NCBI GenBank assembly: GCA_964344495.1
Contig: CAYFNI010000034.1
Coordinates: 1-23,371, forward strand
Length of the DNA stretch: 23,371 nt
Source of the DNA: UBA6136 sp964344495
GTDB taxonomy: Bacteria > Pseudomonadota > Gammaproteobacteria > Methylococcales > Methylococcaceae
Direction: 5' to 3'
Part shown: positions 14,411 to 21,964 of the stretch, piece after piece
Numbering within the stretch: position 1 is the stretch's first letter
How the letters are laid out: every line of letters begins with the position of its first letter
The notes under the pieces: generated by a model
Databases searched by the model: none
The model's input: only the letters and a program-made list of their open reading frames with translations
What the model was told of the DNA's origin: nothing
Position numbers and translations under genes: made by a program

Positions 14411-15964
14411 TTAGTCAATGTCCGGCACTCGCCCGGCGATGTTTTTCAATTCGACCTGAATCCGGTTTTGTGAGCAGCCTGCCACGAAGTCTTCGAGTGT
14501 TTCGATGATGTCCTGATCAATGAAGCGTGCACGGGTGCCGTCAATGATCACATAGCTGTCCTCCTCAATCTGGGCAAGCGCCTGCCGCAGCGGCGCCTTG
14601 TTGAGGAACGAGGCATCTTTCTGCAGACGCAATAGATAGTGCCGGCCGTGCTGGGTCAGTGAAATAGCCGAATGGAAGTTGCTGCGAATGACGAAATAGA
14701 GCCCGAAGGCCATGCCGATGGCCATGCCGATGAGCAGGTCCGTCAGCAGGATGGCGGTCAGGGTAATGACAAAGGGCAGCCACTGGCTTGCCCCCTTGGC
14801 ATACATGCTGCGGAATACGCGCGGTCGGCACAGCCGATAGCCGGTCATCAGCAGGATGGCCGCCAGCGAGGCCAGCGGAATCTGGTTCAGGGCATGACTC
14901 AGAAACACCGCGCTGACCAGCAGCAGCACGCCGTGCACAAAGCAGGCGATGCGGGTTTTGCCGCCGGCCTGAACATTGGCCGAGCTGCGGACGATGACTG
15001 ACGTCATCGGCAAGCCGCCCAACAGACCGGCGACGATATTGCCCAGTCCCTGCGCCTTGAGTTCCAGATTGGTCGGTGCGACCCGTTTGTAAGGATCCAG
15101 CTTGTCGATGGCTTCAAGGCTGAGCAGACTTTCAAGGCTGGCGATCAGCGCCAGCGTCAGGGCCAGTTTGTAGGTCAGCGGATTGTTCCACTGGCTGAAG
15201 TCGGGGCGCGCCAACTGGGCGGCAAACTCATCGAAGCCGATCAGCGCTGGCAAATTGACCATGTGGCTATCGGCAATCGACAGTTCGGGCAGATGCATCT
15301 GGCTGAACCATTGCCAGCCCACTCCCCAGCCGACCGCGACAAGCGGGCCGGGAATGACGGACAGCCAGCGTATGCGCCGCAACAGGCGGGTTTCCCACAA
15401 CAGCAGGATGGACAGCGAGAGGCCGCTGACCAGAACAGCGCCGGGTGAAAACGACTGCAGTGAATACACCAGCTCCGTCAGGGTGGTGTGATCATCGCTC
15501 TGCAGGAAGGACTCATCACCCTCAAAGTCGGCGTCATAACCCAATGCATGGGGTATCTGCTTGAGGATCAGGATCAGTCCGATCGCCGCCAGCATGCCCT
15601 TGATGACCGCGGCCGGAAAATATGCGCCAATGGCACCGGCACGCAGATAGCCCAGCAGCAACTGAATCGCACCGGCCAGAATGATGACGGGCAAGAAAGC
15701 CGTGTAGCTGCCCAACTGTTCGATGCCGGAGGCGACAATCAGGGTCAGGCCGGCGGCCGGACCACTGACGCTCAGATGGGAGCCGCTCAGCCAAGAGACC
15801 ATGATTCCGCCGACAATCCCGGTAATGATGCCCGCGTTAATGGGCGCGCCGGAGGCCAGCGCGATCCCCAGGCAGAGCGGCAGGGCAACCAGAAACACGA
15901 CCATACCGGCGGGCAGGTCGTCCGCCAGATGGGCGAGGTATCGAGGCGATTGTCGCTGCGGCAT
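14411..15964 (-). CDS. SulP-family anion permease with C-terminal STAS domain
   Basis: A 517-residue transporter. It begins with LADDLPAGMVVFLVALPLCLGIALASGAP, the SulP signature region, and shows about ten to twelve hydrophobic segments up to residue 430. GLLGGLPMTSVIVRSSANVQAGGKTR near residue 315 is the conserved anion-site region. A C-terminal STAS domain follows, with VIIDGTRARFIDQDIIETL around residue 480. SulP proteins carry sulfate, bicarbonate (BicA type) or dicarboxylates. A carbonic anhydrase two genes upstream on the same strand makes bicarbonate a good candidate, but sequence alone does not settle this. It lies 18 bases after the small exported protein gene and 37 bases before the cyclophilin gene, probably in one transcript. 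Confidence 0.92.
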   Translation of the reverse strand: MPQRQSPRYLAHLADDLPAGMVVFLVALPLCLGIALASGAPINAGIITGIVGGIMVSWLSGSHLSVSGPAAGLTLIVASGIEQLGSYTAFLPVIILAGAIQLLLGYLRAGAIGAYFPAAVIKGMLAAIGLILILKQIPHALGYDADFEGDESFLQSDDHTTLTELVYSLQSFSPGAVLVSGLSLSILLLWETRLLRRIRWLSVIPGPLVAVGWGVGWQWFSQMHLPELSIADSHMVNLPALIGFDEFAAQLARPDFSQWNNPLTYKLALTLALIASLESLLSLEAIDKLDPYKRVAPTNLELKAQGLGNIVAGLLGGLPMTSVIVRSSANVQAGGKTRIACFVHGVLLLVSAVFLSHALNQIPLASLAAILLMTGYRLCRPRVFRSMYAKGASQWLPFVITLTAILLTDLLIGMAIGMAFGLYFVIRSNFHSAISLTQHGRHYLLRLQKDASFLNKAPLRQALAQIEEDSYVIIDGTRARFIDQDIIETLEDFVAGCSQNRIQVELKNIAGRVPDID

Positions 15965-15982
15965 GCTCAGACCATGCTCGGC

Positions 15983-16387
15983 TTACTTGTGGTTGCGACC
16001 CGGCACGGCCTTCCAGCTACCGTCATCTTCCTTGCAGAAGGCGATTCCGGTGATGCGGCGGTAGCCGCCGGCGGTGGCCACGATTTTCACTTCACGGCAG
16101 TCCTGTCCGTTGCGCTTGACTGATTTGAGAACGGTGAAATCACCTGATGCCTTGCTGGCCGGATTGGACCAGGCATTGGCCTCGCCATCTGGGGCTGTGT
16201 CGAGTGTTTTCTGGAGGGTGTCATCAAACAGTTTCCAGTCGGCATCGGTGAAATACTGTGAGGGCGTGTCCCAGAGGGTTGAACTGTAGGTGCCGAAATA
16301 GGACAAGGCATGGGCCGTCTGCGGCAAAGCCGGAAGCAGGAGGAGCAGGGCAAGGCCAAGCGGGCGGATGGGGCTGGAAGCAGTCAT
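15983..16387 (-). CDS. Small exported protein, surface-antigen-like
   Basis: A 134-residue protein with a signal peptide (hydrophobic LGLALLLLLPALPQ and a likely AHA cleavage near residue 27). The mature part contains WKLFDDTLQKTLDTAPDGEA, then AWSNPASKASGDFTVLKSV, then CREVKIVATAGG and GIAFCKEDDGSWKAV. This order (an aliphatic helix, a W-x-NP motif, CRE, then a C-x4-GxW ending) resembles the C-terminal domain of RT0821/Lpp0805-type surface proteins and the 17-kDa antigen group. C97 and C118 may form a disulfide. A GGAG Shine-Dalgarno lies before the ATG. Position between the carbonic anhydrase and SulP genes suggests co-expression, but no role is known. Family assignment is from memory and tentative. 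Confidence 0.75.
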   Translation of the reverse strand: MTASSPIRPLGLALLLLLPALPQTAHALSYFGTYSSTLWDTPSQYFTDADWKLFDDTLQKTLDTAPDGEANAWSNPASKASGDFTVLKSVKRNGQDCREVKIVATAGGYRRITGIAFCKEDDGSWKAVPGRNHK

Positions 16388-16453
16388 GGGTTTCTCCGGG
16401 ATTGAGGCGTGGGGTCAGGGGTCCAGTGAAGATTGTGATTATGCGAGCTGTAT

Positions 16454-17101
16454 TCAGGGTAGGGCCGAGTCAATATACTGATAGATGGACGCGATGGGAT
16501 GATCCGGGGTCAGCGTGATCAGGTCCTTGATGAGACCGTCCTCAAGGCCATAGACCCAGCCATGCAGGGTGGGGCCGCGCTGGCTTTTCCAGGCATGCTG
16601 GATCACGGGGGTGTGGGCCAGCGTATGGATCTGCTCGATGATATTGAACTCGACCAGGCGGTTGATTCGGTCCTGCGGATTGGGCAGCATCTCGATGCTT
16701 TCCTGATGCAGGCGGTAGATGTCCTTGATATGCATCAGCCAGCTGTTGACCAAGGTCAGCTCGGATCGAAGCGGATCAAGGGCCGCCTTGACGCCGCCGC
16801 AGCCGTAATGGCCGCAGACAATGATGTGCTTCACCTTGAGCACCTGCACCGCGAATTGCACCACGCTGAGACTGTTGAAATCAGTCGTGATGATCTGGTT
16901 GGCGATGTTGCGGTGGACGAAGATATCGCCCGGCGTGGCGTTTACGACCAGTTCTGCCGGCACACGGCTGTCGGAACAGCCGATCCACAGAAATTCGGGA
17001 GTCTGATTTTTGGCCTGGCGCTGGAAAAAGCCCGGGTCATCCGCGATCTTCTCGCTTGCCCACGCCTTGTTTTCCAGTAAGAGTTTCTCGTAAGCCTGCA
17101 T
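16454..17101 (-). CDS. can: Beta-class carbonic anhydrase (Can type)
   Basis: A 215-residue cytoplasmic beta-carbonic anhydrase that interconverts CO2 and bicarbonate. The zinc site is complete: C42 with the D44-R46 dyad in WIGCSDSRVPAE, and H98 and C101 in CGHYGCGG. Further conserved segments are GDIFVHRNIANQI and LHGWVYGLEDGLI, in the order found in E. coli Can (220 residues). The ATG at 17101 is preferred: conserved sequence (AYEKLLLENKAWASEK) starts there and an AAAGGA lies about ten bases upstream, whereas the frame open to 17209 would add a Cys-rich, unconserved leader. It is the first gene of a probable minus-strand operon with the small exported protein and SulP permease, and diverges from the ABC transporter gene. 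Confidence 0.95.
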   Translation of the reverse strand: MQAYEKLLLENKAWASEKIADDPGFFQRQAKNQTPEFLWIGCSDSRVPAELVVNATPGDIFVHRNIANQIITTDFNSLSVVQFAVQVLKVKHIIVCGHYGCGGVKAALDPLRSELTLVNSWLMHIKDIYRLHQESIEMLPNPQDRINRLVEFNIIEQIHTLAHTPVIQHAWKSQRGPTLHGWVYGLEDGLIKDLITLTPDHPIASIYQYIDSALP

Positions 17102-17237
17102 CTGGAGGAGTCCTTTCAAAAGCTGTCGGGCCTCAAGCCCTTGGCAGCCGTTAACGGATTGCGGTGGTGTACAGCCGTGAGGGCACGTATGGCGCTCATC
17201 GGTCGGCATGACAATTTAGCCGTTCAGACACCCTAAG

Positions 17238-17255
17238 CTGGTAATATCGTACCAG
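17238..17255. promoter_or_regulatory. 18-bp dyad operator upstream of the degenerate ABC transporter gene
   Basis: CTGGTAATATCGTACCAG is a perfect 6-6-6 inverted repeat: CTGGTA and TACCAG arms around a six-base centre. It lies in the 190-base divergent region between can and the ABC gene, 36 bases before the ABC ATG. The left arm runs into TGGTAATAT, which reads as an extended -10 (TGN followed by TAATAT at 17242-17247), so a protein bound here would cover the probable plus-strand promoter. No regulator gene is adjacent. Confidence 0.4.
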
Positions 17256-17291
17256 TATCCAAGGCGCATCGATTACCGGACATGACACACA

Positions 17292-19019
17292 ATGTTTCGA
17301 CTCCCGATCAATGAGCAAGGCTGGGGTTTGTTTACCCGGCTTATCAGGAATTTCCGGAACTCGCCTCAGGGTAGTGCCGCGTTCTCGCTCTTCATTGCGG
17401 TCATTGTTCTGCTGATAGGTGTCAACGGGCTGAATATCGTCAACAGTTACGTCGGACGCGACTTCATGAGCGCGCTGGCTGACCGCAATCTGGATGCGTT
17501 CATCCGGCAGGCGGTGCTGTATGCCCTGGTGTTTGCCGGCCTGACCGTGGTGGCCGTGATCCTGCGCTTTTGCGAAGAACGGTTGGGTCTGTTGTGGCGT
17601 GAGTTCATGACCAATGAATTCATCAGCCTCTACGTCACGCCGCCGACCTATTACCGCATGAATGACGAGCTGATCCGGCAGAGCGGCGTCGAGCATCCGG
17701 ATCAGCGAATTGCCGATGACGTCAAGTCGTTCACGACCGTGACCTTGTCCTTCATCCTGATGGTGCTCAACGGAATCTTTACCGTCGTGGCGTTCTCGGG
17801 CGTGTTGTGGATGATCAGCCCCTGGCTGTTCGGCGCGGCGTTCTTCTATGCCGTCATGGGGTCGTATGTGACCATCCGCCTCGGCGGTCGGCTGGTCGAT
17901 CTCAATTACAAGCAGCTCGACAAGGAGGCCGCCTTCCGTTCTGGCCTGATCCATGTGCGGGAAAAGGCCGAATCGATCTCGCTCCTGCACCACGAGGCGT
18001 TGATCAAGCCCCGGCTGCTCAGACTGTTTGGCGATCTGGCCGACAATTTCAGGATCATCATCGGCGTTAACCGGAACCTGGGATTTTTTACGACCGGTTA
18101 CAACTACATGATCCAGATCATCCCGATCCTGCTGGTTGCGCCGCTGTACATGCAGGGTCGGGTTGAGTTCGGTGTCGTGACCCAGTCTGCCATGGCCTTC
18201 GCCATGCTGGTCGGCGCGTTCTCCCTGATCGTGACCCAGTTTCAGTCGCTGTCGTCGTTTGCCGCCGTGATCCAGCGCCTGATCAATCTCTGGTACGTGA
18301 TTGAACTGGCTCAGACCGAAACCGTGTCCGGGCTGGTGGTGCGCGAGGAAGACGATGCGATTGCGTTCGAGAACCTGACCCTGTTCTCGAGCAGTGACAA
18401 GCGCACGCTGGTCAAGGATTTGACGGTCACCATCCCGCATGGGATGCGCGTGCTCGTGACCGGCGAGGATGCGGCCCGGGATGCCCTGTTCAAGGCTACG
18501 GTCGGCATCTACGACGCCGGCGCCGGGTTGGTCAAACGGCCGCCGCTGGAGTACATCCTGTTCCTGCCGGAAAAGCCCTATCTGCCGCCCGGCACCTTGC
18601 GACAATCGCTGGCACCGCTACGACCCGGAACCTGCTACTCCGACGACTGCATTCGCGAGAGTCTGGCCCTGCTGGGGGTGGCCGATGTGGTCGACCGTGC
18701 CGGCGGGCTGGATGTCGAACATGAATGGGATACGCTGTTGTCCGCCCATGAACAGCGACTGATTTCCTTCGCCCGCATCCTGCTGACCAGTCCGCGCTTT
18801 GCTGTCATGGCCAACCCCAGCCGCGACCTCGATACCGAGACGCGGGATCTGATCTTTCAGCGCATGCAGGCCCAGGACATCACCCTGATCACCATGGGCC
18901 ATCTGGGCAAGCGCGATCGCGATGACCACGCCTCCAAGTACGACGCCATCCTGGAACTGGGCGACGGTGGAGAATGGCATTGGCGCAAGACCCAGGCAGC
19001 CAGTCATCGCAAGAAATAA
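17292..19019 (+). CDS. SbmA/BacA/YddA-like ABC transporter with a degenerate ATPase domain
   Basis: A 575-residue fused transporter. Residues 1 to about 330 form an ABC_membrane_2/SbmA_BacA-type membrane domain (SLFIAVIVLLIGVNGLNIVNSYVGRDF; RMNDELIRQSGVEHPDQRI, where family members have an N-PDQRI motif; TVTLSFILMVLNGIF). Residues 360-575 align with the ABCD/YddA nucleotide-binding domain, but key motifs are lost. Walker A reads G391-EDAARD with no GK[ST]. The Q-loop has E427 for Gln. The signature is L483-SAHEQ instead of LSGGEQ. Walker B reads AVMANP, with A507-N508 for Asp-Glu. H537 of the H-loop remains. The frame is open over its whole length, so this is not simple decay. YddA and ABCD members are ATP-driven, whereas SbmA/BacA lack an ATPase and use the proton gradient. 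This protein may be proton-driven with a vestigial or regulatory domain, which is an inference. Confidence 0.88.
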   Translation: MFRLPINEQGWGLFTRLIRNFRNSPQGSAAFSLFIAVIVLLIGVNGLNIVNSYVGRDFMSALADRNLDAFIRQAVLYALVFAGLTVVAVILRFCEERLGLLWREFMTNEFISLYVTPPTYYRMNDELIRQSGVEHPDQRIADDVKSFTTVTLSFILMVLNGIFTVVAFSGVLWMISPWLFGAAFFYAVMGSYVTIRLGGRLVDLNYKQLDKEAAFRSGLIHVREKAESISLLHHEALIKPRLLRLFGDLADNFRIIIGVNRNLGFFTTGYNYMIQIIPILLVAPLYMQGRVEFGVVTQSAMAFAMLVGAFSLIVTQFQSLSSFAAVIQRLINLWYVIELAQTETVSGLVVREEDDAIAFENLTLFSSSDKRTLVKDLTVTIPHGMRVLVTGEDAARDALFKATVGIYDAGAGLVKRPPLEYILFLPEKPYLPPGTLRQSLAPLRPGTCYSDDCIRESLALLGVADVVDRAGGLDVEHEWDTLLSAHEQRLISFARILLTSPRFAVMANPSRDLDTETRDLIFQRMQAQDITLITMGHLGKRDRDDHASKYDAILELGDGGEWHWRKTQAASHRKK

Positions 19020-19034
19020 TCACCCATCCGACGG

Positions 19035-19064
19035 TTGCGCCGCTGAGGCGCCAGTTGCTAGATT
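19035..19064 (+). promoter_or_regulatory. Possible promoter and hairpin upstream of gltX
   Basis: In the 74 bases between the ABC transporter and gltX, TTGCGC (19035-19040) and TAGATT (19059-19064, preceded by TG for an extended -10) have an 18-base spacing. The same stretch contains a short stem-loop, GCGCC-GCTGA-GGCGC (19037-19051), with no T-run after it. Either could separate gltX-cysS transcription from the transporter, but both signals are weak. Confidence 0.25.
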
Positions 19065-19093
19065 GCCCCACCTGAACACGACTCCACCGCTCC

Positions 19094-20497
19094 ATGAAGG
19101 CCAGTAAAACACGCTTCGCGCCCAGCCCGACCGGGCTGATTCATATCGGCAATGCCCGCACGGCGCTGTTCAGCGCACTGGCTGGCCAGACCTTCCTGTT
19201 ACGGATTGAGGATACGGATCTGGAACGCAGCCGTCGGGCGTTTGTAGAGGCCTTGATGGATGACCTGGCCTGGCTGGGGCTTGCGTGGGATGAAGGCCCG
19301 CTCACCGCCGAGCCGGTGGCGGACTGGTTCCAATCCTGCCGCAGTTCGATCTACCGGCAGTATTACGTGGCGCTGGAACAGCAGGGCTTGGCTTACCCCT
19401 GCTTCTGCACGGCAACCGAGCTGGAAGTGTCGCGCAAGGTGCAACTGGCATCGGGCAAGCCGCCCCGTTACAGCGGCAAATGTGCGCACCTCGGCCCGGA
19501 GGAGATCGCGCGGCACACGGAGGAGGGCCGGCAGCCGACCTTGCGCTTTCGGGTCCCCAGGGGTGAGGTCATTGCCTTCAGCGACGGCGTGCGCGGGCTG
19601 CAAAAATGCCTGACGGATGACATCGGTGATTTCATCATCCGACGCGCCGATGGCACCTCCGCCTTCTTCTTCTGCAACGCCATCGACGATGCGCTGATGG
19701 GTGTGACCCAGGTCGTCCGCGGCGAAGACCATCTGACCAATACGCCGCGCCAGATCATGATTCTTCAGGCGTTGGGCCTGAATGTGCCCGAGTATGCGCA
19801 TACGGCGCTGATTCTCGGTGATGATGGCGCGCCGCTGTCGAAACGGAACGGCAGCCGCAGCATCCAGCAGTTGCGCGAAGAGGGCTATTTCCCGATCGCG
19901 CTGCTCAATATGATGGCCCGGCTGGGGCATTACTACGAGCAGGAGACGCTGATGGATCTGCCGGAACTCAAGCAGCGATTTGCCTTGAGCCATCTCGGCA
20001 AGTCGCCGGCCCGGTTCGATCCGGTCCATCTGCAACACTGGCAGTCGCTGGCGATCCGCAGTGTGTCGGACGCCGAACTGGATGCCTGGATGCGAACAGA
20101 GACGCACGCCGTCGTTCCACCGGAACGCTGGGCAGATTTTCGCGAAATGGTTCGCAGTAACTGCCTGTTTCCCGAGCAGGCCGACCGCTGGGCCCGGATT
20201 TTGTTCACGGATGAAGCGCTGGTACTGGAAGCGGATTCCGCCACCGCCGCCCAGGCCGCCGGTGAGTCCTACTTTCTGGCGGCGCTGGATGCGAGCGACC
20301 GGGCCGAAGGGGACTTCAACCGCTTCCTCACCGCGCTCAAGACAGCCACCGGCGCCAAGGGCAAAGCCTTGTTCCTGCCGCTCCGTGCTGCGCTCACCGG
20401 CCGCCACGACGGACCGGAGCTGGGATTTCTCTACCGCATCATTGAGCCGCACCGCCTGCGCATGCGGCTGGCCGAATTCACCTACCCCTCAAAGTAA
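19094..20497 (+). CDS. gltX: Glutamate--tRNA ligase
   Basis: A 467-residue class I aminoacyl-tRNA synthetase that attaches glutamate to tRNA. It opens with RFAPSPTGLIHIGNARTALF, where the HIGH-like motif is H17-I18-G19-N20, followed by LLRIEDTDLERS. A zinc-site pattern, C103-x-C105 and C130-x-H132, matches the E. coli enzyme. RGEDHLTNTPRQI and the KMSKS-equivalent LSKRNG (S249, K250, R251) complete the catalytic core. The anticodon-binding region is shorter and divergent. HIGN and SKRNG differ from the commoner HxGG and SKRHG forms, so this could be one of two GltX paralogues of different tRNA specificity, but that cannot be judged here. Its TAA overlaps the cysS ATG by one base (TAATG), indicating coupling. 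Confidence 0.94.
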   Translation: MKASKTRFAPSPTGLIHIGNARTALFSALAGQTFLLRIEDTDLERSRRAFVEALMDDLAWLGLAWDEGPLTAEPVADWFQSCRSSIYRQYYVALEQQGLAYPCFCTATELEVSRKVQLASGKPPRYSGKCAHLGPEEIARHTEEGRQPTLRFRVPRGEVIAFSDGVRGLQKCLTDDIGDFIIRRADGTSAFFFCNAIDDALMGVTQVVRGEDHLTNTPRQIMILQALGLNVPEYAHTALILGDDGAPLSKRNGSRSIQQLREEGYFPIALLNMMARLGHYYEQETLMDLPELKQRFALSHLGKSPARFDPVHLQHWQSLAIRSVSDAELDAWMRTETHAVVPPERWADFREMVRSNCLFPEQADRWARILFTDEALVLEADSATAAQAAGESYFLAALDASDRAEGDFNRFLTALKTATGAKGKALFLPLRAALTGRHDGPELGFLYRIIEPHRLRMRLAEFTYPSK

Positions 20498-21832
20498 TGC
20501 TGCACATCTACAACACGCTCACCCGTCAGAAAGAACGCTTCGTCCCCCTCGTCCCCGGCCAGGTCCGCATGTATGTCTGCGGCATGACCGTGTATGACTA
20601 CTGCCACCTGGGTCATGCCCGCGTGATGGTGGCGTTCGATGTGGTGGCCCGCTATCTCCGTCATCTCGGCTATCAGCTGACCTATGTGCGCAACATCACC
20701 GACATCGACGACAAAATCATCCAGCGCGCCAGCGAGAACGGCGAACCCATGGCCGCTCTGACGCAGCGCTTTATCGATGCCATGCACGAAGACGAGCGGG
20801 CGCTCGGCGTGCTGCCGCCGGACCTTGAGCCGCGCGCCACCCAGGCCATCGACGACATCATTGCCATGATTGGCCAACTCGTCGAGCGCGGTCTGGCCTA
20901 TGTCGGCGGCAACGGCGATGTCTTCTATGCCGTCGCGCGCTTCCCCGGCTATGGTCGCCTGTCCGGCAAGCAGCTGGACGATCTCCGTGCCGGCGAGCGC
21001 GTCGATGTCGATACCGCCAAGCGGGACCCGCTTGATTTCGTGCTCTGGAAAATGGCCAAACCGGGTGAGCCCGCCTGGCCATCGCCCTGGGGCGACGGAC
21101 GGCCGGGCTGGCATATCGAGTGCTCGGCCATGTCCACCTGCTGTCTGGGGGATCACNNNNNNNNNNGAGGGTGCGACGGGCAAACCCTTCGTCAATGTCT
21201 GGATGCACAATGGCTTTGTGCGCGTGAACGAAGAAAAAATGTCCAAATCGCTGGGCAATTTCTTCACCGTGCGTGAAGTGCTCAAAGCTTACCGGCCCGA
21301 GGTAGTACGGTTTTTCATCCTCAACAGCCACTACCGCAGCCCGCTGAACTACTCGCAGGAGAGTCTCGAAGAGGCTCAGGCCGGGCTGACCCGGCTCTAT
21401 ACCGCCCTGCGTGGCGTGGACGTGTCGCCGATCGAGGGTTTTCCGGACTCAGAACCGGCCCGACGTTTCAGTGCCGCCCTGGATGACGATTTCAATACCG
21501 CCGAAGCCGTCGCCGTTCTGTTCGAACTGGCGCGCGAGATCAATCGGTTCAAAACCTCCGACACCGCCCAGGCCGAGCTGCTTGCACAATCCCTCAAACG
21601 GATGGCGGCGGTGTTGGGCTTGCTGCAGGACAGTCCGGACGCCTTCATGAAGAGCGCCGGCGGTCACGCCGACGGATTGTCGGATACCGACATCGAGGCC
21701 CTGATTCAACAACGCCTCGCGGCCCGGGCCGACCGCAACTGGGCCGAAGCCGACCGCATCCGCGACCGGCTGAAGGAAGAGGGCGTGCTGCTGGAGGATG
21801 CCGCCGGACAGACGTTGTGGCGGCGGGGGTAA
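20497..21832 (+). CDS. cysS: Cysteine--tRNA ligase (interrupted by an assembly gap)
   Basis: Class I synthetase charging tRNA-Cys. Before the gap: C28 in YVCGMTVYDYCHLGHARV with the HIGH-like H37-L-G-H40, NITDIDDKIIQRA, and C209 in WHIECSAMSTCCLGDH, the same zinc-ligand numbering as E. coli. After it: WMHNGFVRVNEEKMSKSLGNFFTVREVL with KMSKS, and a normal C-terminus. The ten Ns at 21157-21166 begin and end at codon boundaries, and the frame appears to shift only because ten is not a multiple of three. By comparison with the family, about 22 residues are missing, including the FPHHENE segment that supplies the other two zinc ligands. With these restored the protein would be about 463 residues (E. 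coli 461). The gene is therefore probably intact. It follows gltX with a TAATG overlap. Confidence 0.95.
21157..21166. other. Assembly gap (10 Ns) inside cysS
   Basis: Ten unknown bases stand for a gap of undetermined size. Family comparison of the flanking CysS sequence predicts about 66 missing bases, with full codons on both sides. Confidence 0.95.
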
Positions 21833-21944
21833 GCGCGCGGAAGAGGCGGCATTCCGTCACCCCCCACCCGCCAGCATGGCGGAAAAGCCGACGGATTGTC
21901 TTAAAAGGCGGTAGCTGCGGTCACGGATGACGCGCCCGCCCCAT

Positions 21945-21960
21945 CGGGGCTCTTGCCCCG
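21945..21960. terminator. Short hairpin between cysS and the convergent small gene
   Basis: CGGGGC-TCTT-GCCCCG forms a perfect six-base stem with a four-base loop, lying between the cysS stop at 21832 and the stop of the convergent minus-strand gene at 21965. The position suits a bidirectional terminator, but neither strand has a T-run after the stem, so intrinsic termination would be weak. The remainder of the 132-base interval shows nothing else that I recognise. Confidence 0.3.
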
Positions 21961-21964
21961 GATC

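Noticed and set aside
17102..17209. N-terminal extension of the carbonic anhydrase to an upstream start
   Set aside because: The extension is Cys/Pro-rich and unlike the family, whereas the internal ATG at 17101 precedes conserved sequence and has an AAAGGA upstream.
17196..18605. 469-codon open frame on the minus strand
   Set aside because: It is antisense to the ABC transporter gene and rich in His, Gln, Asp and Arg, as expected from the complement of GC-rich codons. No domain is visible, while the plus strand encodes a recognisable transporter.
19199..20452. 417-codon open frame on the minus strand
   Set aside because: Antisense shadow of gltX, which is unambiguous on the plus strand.
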